Assembly: GCA_027064525.1 (NCBI GenBank) | Contig: JAMOPJ010000037.1 | Coordinates: 29,657-93,656 of the forward strand | Direction of reading: 5' to 3' | Source: Archaeoglobaceae archaeon | Lineage (GTDB): Archaea > Halobacteriota > Archaeoglobi > Archaeoglobales > Archaeoglobaceae | Length of the DNA stretch: 64,000 bases | Shown: positions 1 to 10,664 of the stretch, in pieces | How the letters are laid out: the number at the start of each line of letters is the position of its first letter | Position numbering within the stretch: the first letter of the stretch is position 1 | The notes under the pieces: model-generated | Database searches by the model: none | What the model was told of the DNA's origin: nothing | What the model saw: only the letters and a program-made list of their open reading frames with translations | Made by a program: the position numbers and the translations under genes

Positions 1-139
1 TCTAAGAGACAAGCTCAAGGACAGATACTTGAAACCACGACAAGTTCTAAGATATATCATTAGAAACAACGTTATAGCTTTTGTCGTCGATGCTGAATAC
101 GATAACGAATTGGGATTGAGGTTTGATTGGCGTGATTAA
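1..139 (+). CDS. cas3: Cas3' helicase, C-terminal end (partial, enters from the left)
   Basis: An open frame runs from base 2 to a TAA at 137-139 with no start in the window, so only about the last 45 residues are present. They include the stretch VVDAEYDNELGLRF. It overlaps the start of the Cas3'' HD gene by a few bases, as expected for the split helicase (Cas3') and HD nuclease (Cas3'') genes of type I-A systems. The identification rests on that context and on a loose resemblance of the tail to Cas3 helicase C-termini; no helicase motif is visible in this fragment. Confidence 0.5.
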   Translation, partial: LRDKLKDRYLKPRQVLRYIIRNNVIAFVVDAEYDNELGLRFDWRD

Positions 140-959
140 TGTCTATGCATTCTTAAGGGGCAAAGCGGATGAGGTGGATAAGTTCTTCGAAGGTAAATCA
201 GCAGATATTGAAAAGCAAACGTTGAAGGAGCACATAGACGAAGCCTTAAAGGCTGTTAATGAGTTAAAGGAAAGTAGAATCTGGAAGTATGCGGTAAAGC
301 TATTTGAGGGAGACGAAGATTTGGTTGAGGAATACCTAAGAATGATCGTAGCATTTCACGACATAGGCAAGTTGTTCTATCAGGCGAACGTGTTCTTAGA
401 CAAGGAGAAATGTTTAAAGTATCTCAACTTCAAGGGACACGAATACTTCTCAACGTATTTGGCGGATGAGTATTTTTGGTTAGAAGATTGTAGACTTAAT
501 CGACTGCTCATACTCTCGACAATCCTATATCATCACCACGCAATGGGTTTAAAAGAAAGAGGAAAAGTTAGGGAGTTACGGGTTTGCAAGACGGAGAAAG
601 ATTACAAAATCATGTGTAAGATCGTAGGAGACATTCTTGAGAGTTATGGATTACGAGCAAACGAATTTCTGCGATATCTAAAGAACTTAAAGGATAAACT
701 TGAGTGTAAAAACGACATACTCGTCCTAGAGCAGAGGTTCGTTAACGACATGTATAGAGAGGTCGAAGGCGTGAATAGGACGATTTGGGATCGCTTCGTA
801 GGTGACAAGTCGTTCAGAAAAGAAATGTTAACGTTTGTTGTTATTTTGCAGATATGCGATTATAGAGGGTCTGAAGGTCGAACGAAAAGACCACCCAAGT
901 TCTACAATATCCTCAAAGAGTTTATTGAATTTTACAAGATCGAAATGCTACAATGCTAA
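123..959 (+). CDS. cas3'': Cas3'' HD nuclease (type I-A)
   Basis: Stand-alone HD-domain nuclease, 278 aa, that degrades DNA during type I CRISPR interference together with the separate Cas3' helicase. The HD signature is clear: H37 in KEHIDEA, H79-D80 in FHDIGK, then HEYFS and YHHHA further on, which supply the metal-binding histidines and aspartate of the family. The start used is TTG at 123; GTG at 132 is an equally possible start and would still overlap the upstream helicase frame that ends at 139. It is the last gene of an I-A interference module lying mostly left of the window, and is followed by a VapB antitoxin after a short gap containing a TATA-like TTAAATA. Confidence 0.85.
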   Translation: MIGVINVYAFLRGKADEVDKFFEGKSADIEKQTLKEHIDEALKAVNELKESRIWKYAVKLFEGDEDLVEEYLRMIVAFHDIGKLFYQANVFLDKEKCLKYLNFKGHEYFSTYLADEYFWLEDCRLNRLLILSTILYHHHAMGLKERGKVRELRVCKTEKDYKIMCKIVGDILESYGLRANEFLRYLKNLKDKLECKNDILVLEQRFVNDMYREVEGVNRTIWDRFVGDKSFRKEMLTFVVILQICDYRGSEGRTKRPPKFYNILKEFIEFYKIEMLQC

Positions 960-998
960 TGAAAAATTTTTGAAAAACGGTTAAATACACTTAACGGT

Positions 999-1220
999 AT
1001 GAGTCACAAAATGTTGACGATATCGGAAGAAGCGTATAACGCTTTAAAGAAGTTAAAGAGGAAAGGGGAATCATTTGGCGATGTTATAGTAAGGATAACG
1101 AAGAGTGCAAGCTTATTGGAATACATTGAGTCTACTGAGTTTCCACAGGATTTGGCAGATAGCATAGAAGACGTGCACAGGAGCAGAAAGAAAGTTAAAA
1201 GTAGAACCATTGAGCTTTGA
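999..1220 (+). CDS. VapB-type antitoxin (DUF217 family)
   Basis: A 73-aa protein with the N-terminal ribbon-helix-like pattern of DUF217 antitoxins (LTISEEAYNALKKLK followed by ESFGDVIVRI). Such proteins bind DNA and neutralise a PIN-domain VapC ribonuclease encoded immediately downstream. Here the partner is a pseudogene whose remains begin at the stop codon of this gene. A TATA-like TTAAATA lies roughly 15-20 nt upstream of the ATG, implying a nearly leaderless transcript. With its toxin broken, the antitoxin is orphaned in place, but it could still act on a homologous VapC elsewhere. Confidence 0.75.
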   Translation: MSHKMLTISEEAYNALKKLKRKGESFGDVIVRITKSASLLEYIESTEFPQDLADSIEDVHRSRKKVKSRTIEL

Positions 1221-1512
1221 TGTGGCAAAATAGTCTGCCTCGAAACGGATTTTCTCATAGCTCTTATAAGAAAAGACGAAAAAGCGATAACAAAGTTGAG
1301 AAAATTTAAGCAGAGTAGCGTTACTCGAATTCAATCTGACAGCTTCCGATCTCTATGGGCAGATTTCAGCTGAACTCGAAAAGAAAGGTGAGCCAATAGG
1401 TGAAATGGACACACTCATAGCCAGCATAGCTTTAGCTCACAGTGAAAGAATTCTAACCCGAAACGTTAAGCATTATTTCCGTATTAAGGGTTTGGAGGTC
1501 GAAATCTGGTGA
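1219..1512 (+). pseudogene. Decayed VapC PIN-domain toxin
   Basis: The two ends of a VapC are readable in different frames. The N-terminal part (frame of base 1230) reads KIVCLETDFLIALIRKDE, the typical first beta strand with the catalytic Asp. The C-terminal part (frame of base 1501, ending at TGA 1510-1512) reads GEMDTLIASIALAHSERILT and then NVKHYFRIKGLEVEIW, with the second acidic cluster and the family's C-terminus. Between them several tens of residues are missing and the frame has shifted. The ATG at 1219, overlapping the antitoxin stop, is also one base out of frame with the N-terminal part. At least two frame lesions plus an internal deletion rule out a functional toxin. Confidence 0.8.
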
Positions 1513-1594
1513 AGTGAGGTAATACTTTTTCGAAAGAACAGATACCTATTATTTAAGTTATACCGCTGATTATTATTAACTTCATAACTTACTT

Positions 1595-2146
1595 CTAAAA
1601 CTCATAGCATTGAAACCTGAAGTCGCAGTTTTTACAAGATTTAGATTTTGAGGGCTTGGGTGTTTTGCCGTTGAGGACTTCAAAACATCTCCTTACAGCG
1701 CTCTCGACGAATTTCCTGTTTTCATCAGTTAACTCAATAATTTTAAATTCGTTCGATTCTGTCAGATAGAGATTGCATCTCTTCACTGGCTTACCCAACG
1801 TATCTTCGAGCAGGATTCCGTAGAGGACCGCCGAATATTTCCACCACGGCTTTAGGCTATAGCTGTATTTCACTTCTAAAGGTGCGAAGCTTCTACCATC
1901 TTTGATCACGAAGTCCACCTTACCCTTAACGCCCAACCTCTCGCTCTCAATCTCGAATTCCTTTGCATGAATCTCAAATCGCTCTGAGATGATCGATTCC
2001 ACATCTTGCTGAATATCTTTGCCCAAATCGGCCCAGTAACCTTTCGGTGTCTCCATCCCCAAGACTACTGAGAAGTAGAAAACCATCGGACAAAATAGGA
2101 ACAGTTCGACATCTCTCACCCATAGCTTAATCCCACTTCTCGCCAT
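1595..2146 (-). CDS. cas4: Cas4 RecB-family exonuclease
   Basis: Cas4 processes prespacers for Cas1-Cas2 integration. The protein shows the four cysteines of the Fe-S cluster: one near the N-terminus in LFLFCP and three at the C-terminus in KSCKNCDFRFQC. It also has the RecB-type core, with GKVDFVI and PLEVKYS carrying the acidic and lysine catalytic residues. The ATG at 2146 overlaps the end of cas2 by 20 nt, so the two are translationally coupled; ATG at 2158 and GTG at 2119 are alternatives. About 180 residues is normal for the family. It lies on the opposite strand to the adjacent array. Confidence 0.9.
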   Translation of the reverse strand: MARSGIKLWVRDVELFLFCPMVFYFSVVLGMETPKGYWADLGKDIQQDVESIISERFEIHAKEFEIESERLGVKGKVDFVIKDGRSFAPLEVKYSYSLKPWWKYSAVLYGILLEDTLGKPVKRCNLYLTESNEFKIIELTDENRKFVESAVRRCFEVLNGKTPKPSKSKSCKNCDFRFQCYEF

Positions 2147-2399
2147 AAAAGATCCCATCGTGCCTGATTCTCGAATGGAATTTCAAATCGCGATCGCAGA
2201 TTGGGAAGATGTCTATGCGGTCGTTACCATCTAAATTCTTTCTTGACAACACTTTCTCCAAGTCTTTTCGTTCCTCGCTCGTTAGATAACCTATAAAAGC
2301 GCTTTTCTGGATCCTGAATAAACCGAAGTCTTTCAAAATATCCGCAACCTTATTTCTTAAGCTATCGTTGGTTATGTCATAAACAACTAAAACTTTCAT
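2127..2399 (-). CDS. cas2: Cas2 integrase subunit
   Basis: Small ferredoxin-like Cas2, about 90 aa, the structural partner of Cas1 in spacer integration. The N-terminal MKVLVVYDITND with its conserved Asp, followed by RIQKSAFIG, is diagnostic. The ATG at 2399 is preferred because it gives the canonical MKVLVVYD start; an upstream start at 2408 adds only three residues. It is the first gene of a leftward cas2-cas4 unit. AT-rich TATA-like sequence at about 2474-2490 and a 22-bp palindrome at 2508-2529 lie upstream, between this gene and the CRISPR leader. Confidence 0.93.
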   Translation of the reverse strand: MKVLVVYDITNDSLRNKVADILKDFGLFRIQKSAFIGYLTSEERKDLEKVLSRKNLDGNDRIDIFPICDRDLKFHSRIRHDGIFYGEKWD

Positions 2400-2507
2400 G
2401 CCAATCATTTTGATTTGAGAGGACTTAACGCTTGTTGTTAGGTAAATTGTGAAGATTACTACGTCGATAAGGGAATTATAATTATATACTTATAATTTTT
2501 CGTTGGG

Positions 2508-2529
2508 TTTTACAATGGTTTTTGTAAAA
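2508..2529. promoter_or_regulatory. Palindrome between cas2 and leader 1
   Basis: A perfect inverted repeat TTTTACAA-N6-TTGTAAAA. It lies about 110 bp upstream of the cas2 start and 355 bp upstream of the first repeat of array 1. A near-identical copy with the same 6-nt gap lies 357 bp upstream of array 2. The symmetry suggests a dimeric regulator site, for example for a Csa3-like cas regulator, but no such gene is in the window and the function is inferred. Confidence 0.5.
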
Positions 2530-2659
2530 TTGAGAATATAGAATAGGAATATGTTTGGTTTGGTCGGTGTGGTGAAATTAAGAAGCTTGATCTTGAAGTC
2601 GTTTAGTTGGAAGGTTGAAAGCGAATTGATGTTTTTTCTTAGAGACTCATATGGAATCG

Positions 2660-2862
2660 TTCCAACAAATTTGGACTTCTCGAACATTTTGAATTATAAA
2701 AATGGGGGAATAGACGAGTGGGTTGGTAGTATATAAATTTTTCCTGAACAATGTGGGAGTTAGGTTATAAAGGTTTTGGTTGACATGATGTGTTCGAAAT
2801 ATAAGCCAAAAAAGAAAGGCTTATATGCCTCATATAACCTTAAATCATGTTCGATATATACC
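2660..2862 (+). promoter_or_regulatory. CRISPR leader 1
   Basis: AT-rich segment directly upstream of array 1. It is nearly identical to the 204 bp preceding array 2, with only a few substitutions and 1-nt indels. It carries two TATA-like stretches (CTTATATG and CATATAACC) 25-45 bp before the first repeat, suitable for driving pre-crRNA transcription, and repeated TGTTCGA motifs near 2790 and 2850. An imperfect stem ATAAGCC/GGCTTAT is present here but its first arm is lost in leader 2. The last bases before the repeat are ATATATACC. Confidence 0.85.
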
Positions 2863-3597
2863 CTCAATGAAAAGAGGATTGAAAGATCAAAGCATTTCTC
2901 GTAATTCCGAGGTTGTTGCCATCCTTGAACTCAATGAAAAGAGGATTGAAAGATTATCGATTGCCACTCAACTTTCTTTTCTTCAGGCTTAGCTCAATGA
3001 AAAGAGGATTGAAAGGCTAAAGCCATCCAGCGCTGATATTCCTGCAAAAGATACGCTCAATGAAAAGAGGATTGAAAGTATATACCTCAACTCCGTTCTC
3101 CCAAACCACACCCTCCATTTTCTCAATGAAAAGAGGATTGAAAGGTAATAGTAGCCGTTCCCTGCCCCGAGTATAATTGCCAACCTCTCAATGAAAAGAG
3201 GATTGAAAGGTCTTCCTGCAACCTCAGCAACTGCTTTAGTTATTCCCCTAGCTCAATGAAAAGAGGATTGAAAGAAGGGATGTTCATCTGCTGCTGAACG
3301 CTTTCTTGAATTTGAACTCAATGAAAAGAGGATTGAAAGAGGTGCTAATGCAGAGAGGCAAGCTGACGGTTAAAGGCAAGCTCAATGAAAAGAGGATTGA
3401 AAGAAGTCTGATAGCTTCAGCGATCAACGAGAAGATCATCCTAACTCAATGAAAAGAGGATTGAAAGTGAACCTTTTAACGACGTATTTTATCATCCTAT
3501 CTGACACAGCTCAATGAAAAGAGGATTGAAAGTTAGCTCTGCGCATGCATGTATCTGCGTAGGTCGCTCCCGGACTCAATGAAAAGAGGACTGAGTG
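2863..3597 (+). CRISPR. CRISPR array 1 (12 repeats, 11 spacers)
   Basis: Twelve copies of a 23-nt repeat that begins CTCAATGAAA and ends ATTGAAAG, starting at 2863, 2930, 2993, 3056, 3122, 3187, 3252, 3317, 3381, 3445, 3510 and 3575. Spacers are 40-44 nt. The last copy is degenerate (ends GGACTGAGTG), marking the leader-distal end, so the array reads rightwards from the leader at 2660-2862. The repeat's 3' ATTGAAAG is the usual 8-nt crRNA 5' handle. Open reading frames here encoding repeated MKRGLK or NEKRIES strings are artefacts. The array lies between cas2 and csa1. Confidence 0.98.
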
Positions 3598-3636
3598 TTA
3601 AAATTAGATAATAAATTAATAATTAAAAAATAGAAT

Positions 3637-5636
<2,000 letters not shown>

Positions 5637-5854
5637 AAGTATATTCACTTATTTTATAAAATTATTATTTGCAAAATCTCGCTTTTTGCAACATTTCTGA
5701 AAGTGGCCAGTTGTCGATAATAACCGCTAACGGGTAGTGGATAAAAGAGTTTTATCGGTAATGTGGAGACCCAACACTGCTGACAAAGAAAAATAGTATC
5801 TCATCGCTACCTATTGCTACTATTATTGTATAATTCGGATGAATTTTATTAAAG

Positions 5855-6271
5855 TTAAGGAAGTTTTACGAATCCATATGTTTCGAAATCGTTATCAAAG
5901 GTAAAAGCTTTCTTTAAATTTAGTCTTTCCATAATTGCAAAGCTCAAACAATCTACTAAATCCATACCATCCTGATCATCATATTTTAGGAATATATCCC
6001 ATGCTCGTTTCCAGTCCTCCTCCGTCTCCTTTTCAATTATAACAAACTTGCTTTTCGTGTATGCCTCGTAAAGTTCTATCGCCTTAGCTTTTCCAACCCT
6101 CTTAGACGTTCCATTTAAGAATTCAGCAAAGACTGGTCTTCCTATAACGAATAGAACTCCATCATTAAGCTTAGAGTTGAGAAAGTTCCGAGCCTTTTTA
6201 TGATTTTTATCTTTCCTATTCGCCAAAGCTATTAAGGCAGTAGTGTCCATGTAAATCTTTTCGGGTTTCAT
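5855..6271 (-). CDS. VapC-type PIN-domain ribonuclease toxin
   Basis: PIN-domain toxin of about 138 aa. Acidic metal ligands are present: D9 in IYMDTTALIAL, the mid-protein glutamate in PVFAEFLNG, and the C-terminal DLVDCLSFAIMERL followed by AFTFDNDFETYGF. Its start is set at the ATG of 6271, which overlaps the antitoxin stop as ATGA. Unlike the vapC at 1219-1512, this copy is intact. It sits between the cas1 operon and the cmr operon, on the strand opposite to cmr. Confidence 0.82.
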   Translation of the reverse strand: MKPEKIYMDTTALIALANRKDKNHKKARNFLNSKLNDGVLFVIGRPVFAEFLNGTSKRVGKAKAIELYEAYTKSKFVIIEKETEEDWKRAWDIFLKYDDQDGMDLVDCLSFAIMERLNLKKAFTFDNDFETYGFVKLP

Positions 6272-6519
6272 TCGCTTTGCCAATCTACGCACCCCCAATC
6301 GTCTTTCTCGCTGGCATCGCTCTCAACTTCAAAGACCCCCACAGCTTTCCAGATAGAATCTTCTTTAGTTGCCTTTTCTATATCCTTTTTGCTCTCCTCT
6401 ACATATTTGGATACGGCCTCTCTGACTATCTCCTTCAAACTTTTTCCCCTGAGCAAAGCTATCTTCTTGAGCATTCTATACGTCTTATCATCAACTTCCG
6501 TTTGAATGTGTATAACCAT
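6268..6519 (-). CDS. VapB-type antitoxin (ribbon-helix-helix)
   Basis: Antitoxin of 83 aa with an N-terminal ribbon-helix-helix pattern (VIHIQTEVDDKTYRMLKK, then GKSLKEIVREAVSKYVEE) and an acidic C-terminal tail (DASEKDDWGCVDWQ) that would wrap the toxin. The ATG at 6519 gives the family-typical N-terminus; the frame can be extended upstream to 6555 but that adds an unlikely basic segment. The stop overlaps the toxin start. It is expected to repress its own promoter, which would lie in the 147-bp gap shared with the divergent cmr promoter. Confidence 0.8.
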   Translation of the reverse strand: MVIHIQTEVDDKTYRMLKKIALLRGKSLKEIVREAVSKYVEESKKDIEKATKEDSIWKAVGVFEVESDASEKDDWGCVDWQSE

Positions 6520-6630
6520 GTAATCACTCCTATACCATCGTTTACATTTGATCACTAATAAATCTTTCTAATTATATTATAGAATCTAAAGTGTTTAAGT
6601 CATAAGATTATTTTAATAATGGACAGAGGA

Positions 6631-6643
6631 AAGTTTTAAAAAG
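6631..6643 (+). promoter_or_regulatory. TATA box of the cmr operon
   Basis: AAGTTTTAAAAAG centred about 30 bp before the cmr1 ATG at 6667. Archaeal initiation 25 bp downstream would place the transcript start within a few bases of the ATG, so the operon mRNA is probably leaderless. No Shine-Dalgarno is seen before cmr1, which agrees. Confidence 0.55.
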
Positions 6644-6666
6644 TCGAAAACCAATAATATCAAACG

Positions 6667-7686
6667 ATGTTTAAAGCTGAATTTGAACTCGAAGCGATAA
6701 CTCCGATTTTTATGCGAGGTGCAGATCAAAGCAAAGCGGAGATTAGAGCTTCTTCGATAAAGGGCTTGATGAGGTGGTGGTTCAGGGCTTTGGCTGGAAA
6801 TTACTTCGGTGACGACATCGCTGGATTGAGAAGAGCCGAGGAATACGTTTTTGGAAGCACAGGGCAGAGGAGCAGGGTTATCGTTGAAGTTGAAGCTCCA
6901 GAACCTGAAGAATTTAATTTTAGTGATTTTAGGGATCTATCCTACCTGTGGTTCTCGATAAAATTAAGCAGACCCCGATATTATTACTCAGCCGGAATAA
7001 GATTTAAGATAAAGCTGAAAGGTTCAGATTACAAAGCATATGTAGCTTCGTTGGTTTCACTCTGGGCACTCGCATGTTTGGGTGGTATCGGTTTTAGGAG
7101 TAGAAGAGGTGCTGGTAGCGTTAGATTTGTTGAAGGAGATTTTGACGAATTTGAAAGACGAGGTATTGCATGCACTTTCACGTCGTATAGGGATCTAACT
7201 AACTCAATAAACAATGCAATAAATGCAATTGGAGAGGCTTTTAACTTGAGGAGGCTAAAGATACATCCTCAGACATACCCGATTTTAAGCTCAGAAACTG
7301 CCTGTGTTGGTCTCTGGAATCCCAGAACGGGGAATCCAGTTTTAGCACTTAAAAGATTTCAAAATGAGTATACAAATTTCAGAAGAAAAGAAATTGAGAA
7401 AAAAAGTAGAATTGTATTTGGATTGCCCATAAAGCTTAGTGGTAAAGGAGTAGGAGACATTAGAGATAAGTTACGTAAGTTAGGTCAATGTAGAAGGGGC
7501 TCACCCATGTTCGTTGGACTTATAAATATTGGAAAATTTTTACATGTTAAAATAATTAAGTTTTATACAGATCCCTATCATCCTGACAGTTATATAAATG
7601 ATATTGTGGACTGGTTAATTTTATCGAATTTTGATGAGTCATTAAATGAAAGAACTGTATTTGGATCGTTGGAGGTGTTCAAATGA
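6667..7686 (+). CDS. cmr1: Cmr1 (type III-B RAMP subunit)
   Basis: First gene of a complete type III-B effector operon; Cmr1 caps the target-3' end of the Cmr ribonucleoprotein. The 339-aa protein begins with the RAMP pattern FELEAITPIFMRGAD followed by IRASSIKGLMRWWFRALAG, characteristic of Cmr1, and contains the glycine-rich stretch GGIGFRSRRGAGSVRF at about residues 138-153. The stop overlaps the start of cas10 by 4 nt (ATGA). A TATA box lies 30 bp upstream, so this is the promoter-proximal gene. Confidence 0.93.
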   Translation: MFKAEFELEAITPIFMRGADQSKAEIRASSIKGLMRWWFRALAGNYFGDDIAGLRRAEEYVFGSTGQRSRVIVEVEAPEPEEFNFSDFRDLSYLWFSIKLSRPRYYYSAGIRFKIKLKGSDYKAYVASLVSLWALACLGGIGFRSRRGAGSVRFVEGDFDEFERRGIACTFTSYRDLTNSINNAINAIGEAFNLRRLKIHPQTYPILSSETACVGLWNPRTGNPVLALKRFQNEYTNFRRKEIEKKSRIVFGLPIKLSGKGVGDIRDKLRKLGQCRRGSPMFVGLINIGKFLHVKIIKFYTDPYHPDSYINDIVDWLILSNFDESLNERTVFGSLEVFK

Positions 7687-10664
7687 TTAATTGGAATGAA
7701 AAACTTATAGCATTTCTCCACGATCCACCAGATAAAGCTCTGAAAATATTGAACCACGAAGAAAGAGCAGAAAATTTACTAAGTAACATTGAATTGAGCT
7801 GGAAGAAGATTAAAGCCGATGTAATTTCCTCCTCACTTCAAAGGATAGTGTTTGACTCGAATGGAAAAGAGCCTTCATCAGATTTTTATGCGAAATCGAG
7901 CGGGACATACGTGCATGTAGGATATCCTGTTTTAAGGCATCCGATAACAGGCTGTAAAAAAGAGTATGGGAATCTTATCAGGTTTTGCGACTACCTAAGA
8001 AGAACTTACGGTTACTCAAAGCTTGACGAATTCATAAATGATGTTTTAAACGCTGAGATAGATTGTCTGAAAGAACTAGGGGGTAGTGTAGGAAAGAAAG
8101 GATACTTCAGAATCTGGAATTACTACAAAGAGACTTTAAGGAAAAGACTGGCTGAGATGCTAAAGCAGAAGTGGTCTGGCTTCATCAAAGCCACTTTCGG
8201 TGAAAATGAGAGTATTTACAATTCACTTGCAGAGGAAGCAGTCAACTTGCCAGCAGATACCCGTTGTCCAGATCATACGATATGGGATCATCTCGACGCA
8301 TCTTCGGCTATATATGGTGCGATTAGCGGTGCTAAACCAGCTCTTCTGATGTTCAAAATATCGCCAGTCCAAGATTTCATTAAAAATGCGAGGAAGGAGA
8401 AGGATCTATGGGCTGGAAGTCATTTACTCAGCTTTCTGACGTTTCAGGCGATTAAGGTTGTGGTGGATGAGTTTGGGCCGGATGCAATAGTCTTTCCACA
8501 TTTGAGAGGTCAGCCATTCTTCGATAAAGAATTTGAAATCTACTTTGATAAAATTCCAGAAAAAGCCAAAAATGGAAATAAATCAAAAGAAAAGCTGTAT
8601 ATTGCCAACATACCTAATAAATTCCTCGCAATCGTTGGTGCTGATAAAGTCGGCAGTATTAGAAACAAAATAAAGGGAGTTATCGACAAGACACTTGAGG
8701 AGCTATTGGATTTCTCGCTAAATGAATCATCGTTAAGCAGTAAAATAAATACCTATATGAAAAATTATTATCTCAAATTACTTCAGAACTACTTTAACAT
8801 AACCGTATGTGCAATTTCGGCAGATTTGAACAGCCTAATCAAAATTATAGACAAGTTACCAGATAAGATTAAGGAAAAATACGAGAATTGGTTATCTTTG
8901 CTCGAAGAATCTGGATACGAAAGACAAATTTTCGATCTTTATTCCCTGATGTTCGAGCTTATCGAAGAAACGGTTGCGATTGAATCGAGGAAGTTTGTCA
9001 AGTTAGAAGGATTGGGTAAAGAAAAATGCACCCTCTGCGGTGAACTTGAAATCATTGGAAATAAAGACACATGGAAGGGTTTGAACAGAGCAACTTTTAA
9101 AGAAAACGAGAGATTGTGTCCCGTATGTCTCGTTAAGAGAATTTATCCCAAATGGATCGGCGATAAGTGGAAGATCAAAGTTGGATTTGAATCGGTTTCC
9201 GAAGTCGCTTTAAGGAAGAAACTGGATGAGGATTTGAGAAAGAAACTGGAAGATGAGAATGTAACATTTTATGATGTTATTAATGACAATAATCTTGCAA
9301 GAAAATTGGGTTGTTACAAGTCTCTTAAGTCATTTTTCGAAAATGTGAGCACGATTTTGGATCATCTACAAAGTGGTGATGCAACACTGTTGATGGGATT
9401 ATTTAAATCATACACAATGTGGAGTCTCGACCATCTACAATTACCAACCAATTATGAACTTATATATAAAGAAAATCTAACAAATATTGGAGCCATTTCA
9501 AAAACGCTGGGGATTAATGAAGAAAGAATTGAGGGAATTCTGAATGTCGATAAGTATCTTGAAAATGCGAGAAACGCCGTAAAGGATATTGAAAGATTGA
9601 TCGGTGAATTTCCAAAATACTACGCGATTCTGATGATGGACGGAGATGACATGGGTAAAATGCTGATAGGAGAGGAGATGAAACCCGTCAAGAATTATCT
9701 TCATCCCGGAGTTTTGGAATACATTCCTCCTAAAGCAAAGATGAAAGTCGAAAACACAAGAAGGCTGATTACCCCAGCAACCCACTCAGCAATAAGCAGG
9801 GCTCTCGCACACTTTTCGATAGACATCGTTCCAGACATAGTCGAAAATTACAGAGGAGAACTAATTTATGCGGGAGGAGACGACGTTTTAGCTTTGCTTC
9901 CGGTAGATTCAGCTTTGGCATGTGCTTATGAAATCCAAAAGAAGTTCGGAGGGGAATGGGATGGATGGAACGTTCTCCCAGCCAAGACGATGAGTGCTGG
10001 AATTTTGATTGTCCACTACAAACATCCCCTATACGATGCACTCGATAAAGCAAGAGAGCTTGAGAAGAAGGCTAAGGAACTCGGTAGAAATGCTGTTGCG
10101 ATCGGCTATCTCGCGAGAAGTGGTAGCTACGATGAAGTAGTATTCAACTGGAGTTTGGTATGCGAAATAGGAGAGATCGTCGAACTTATAAAGAACTCGA
10201 AGAGAGACGTGAAGCCGAACCTTTCGAGGAGGATAATCTACCACGTAGTTCAGGAGATAGAGAGCCTGCCGAGCGATGAAAACGCTTTAAGGGAATATCT
10301 GAAATTCGAGTTTTCGAGGCATTACAGCGGTGAGGGTGAGAAGGTAAAGGTGTTGGCTGAAAGAGTCTTAAATATGGCTAAGAACGTCAGAGTCACGCTT
10401 ACGAAAGACGATTTTGAAGAGCTGGAATTAGATATTAAGAGGACCCAACTCGTAAGGGCTAATTCGAAGGTTAACGGATTGATAAAGAATGAAAAGCTGT
10501 CGGTGGGCAAGATCTACGAAGAGCTTAAGGACGTTTTGAACGTTGATCGTTGCGAATTCTACAAAAAACTATACGGTTTGATCTTGAAGAAACAGATTAA
10601 AAGTTCGTTCATCCTTTTGAAGATCCTCGTCAATTGCGATGCGGAGTTGAGGTGTCAGCCATGA
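7683..10664 (+). CDS. cmr2: Cas10/Cmr2, signalling subunit of the type III-B complex
   Basis: Large 993-aa subunit that senses target RNA and makes cyclic oligoadenylates. The N-terminal IAFLHDPPDKAL carries the HD pair at residues 13-14 in the HDPPDKA form usual for Cmr2. A zinc finger is formed by C449, C452, C479 and C482. The palm-domain cyclase motif GGDD is intact at residues 731-734 (YAGGDDVLALL), preceded by a first palm strand ILMMDGDDMGKML. Conservation of GGDD together with csx1 and csx3 downstream indicates active cOA signalling. It overlaps cmr1 and cmr3 by 4 nt each. Confidence 0.96.
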   Translation: MINWNEKLIAFLHDPPDKALKILNHEERAENLLSNIELSWKKIKADVISSSLQRIVFDSNGKEPSSDFYAKSSGTYVHVGYPVLRHPITGCKKEYGNLIRFCDYLRRTYGYSKLDEFINDVLNAEIDCLKELGGSVGKKGYFRIWNYYKETLRKRLAEMLKQKWSGFIKATFGENESIYNSLAEEAVNLPADTRCPDHTIWDHLDASSAIYGAISGAKPALLMFKISPVQDFIKNARKEKDLWAGSHLLSFLTFQAIKVVVDEFGPDAIVFPHLRGQPFFDKEFEIYFDKIPEKAKNGNKSKEKLYIANIPNKFLAIVGADKVGSIRNKIKGVIDKTLEELLDFSLNESSLSSKINTYMKNYYLKLLQNYFNITVCAISADLNSLIKIIDKLPDKIKEKYENWLSLLEESGYERQIFDLYSLMFELIEETVAIESRKFVKLEGLGKEKCTLCGELEIIGNKDTWKGLNRATFKENERLCPVCLVKRIYPKWIGDKWKIKVGFESVSEVALRKKLDEDLRKKLEDENVTFYDVINDNNLARKLGCYKSLKSFFENVSTILDHLQSGDATLLMGLFKSYTMWSLDHLQLPTNYELIYKENLTNIGAISKTLGINEERIEGILNVDKYLENARNAVKDIERLIGEFPKYYAILMMDGDDMGKMLIGEEMKPVKNYLHPGVLEYIPPKAKMKVENTRRLITPATHSAISRALAHFSIDIVPDIVENYRGELIYAGGDDVLALLPVDSALACAYEIQKKFGGEWDGWNVLPAKTMSAGILIVHYKHPLYDALDKARELEKKAKELGRNAVAIGYLARSGSYDEVVFNWSLVCEIGEIVELIKNSKRDVKPNLSRRIIYHVVQEIESLPSDENALREYLKFEFSRHYSGEGEKVKVLAERVLNMAKNVRVTLTKDDFEELELDIKRTQLVRANSKVNGLIKNEKLSVGKIYEELKDVLNVDRCEFYKKLYGLILKKQIKSSFILLKILVNCDAELRCQP

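Noticed and set aside
1004..1334. Minus-strand ORFs opposite the vapB-vapC remnant
   Set aside because: Shadow frames of the plus-strand TA locus with no domain signature.
2989..3183. Reading frames within array 1 and array 2 (repeated MKRGLK, NEKRIES, NPLFIE or LSILFSL strings)
   Set aside because: They are translations of the CRISPR repeat in different frames, joined through spacers without stops.
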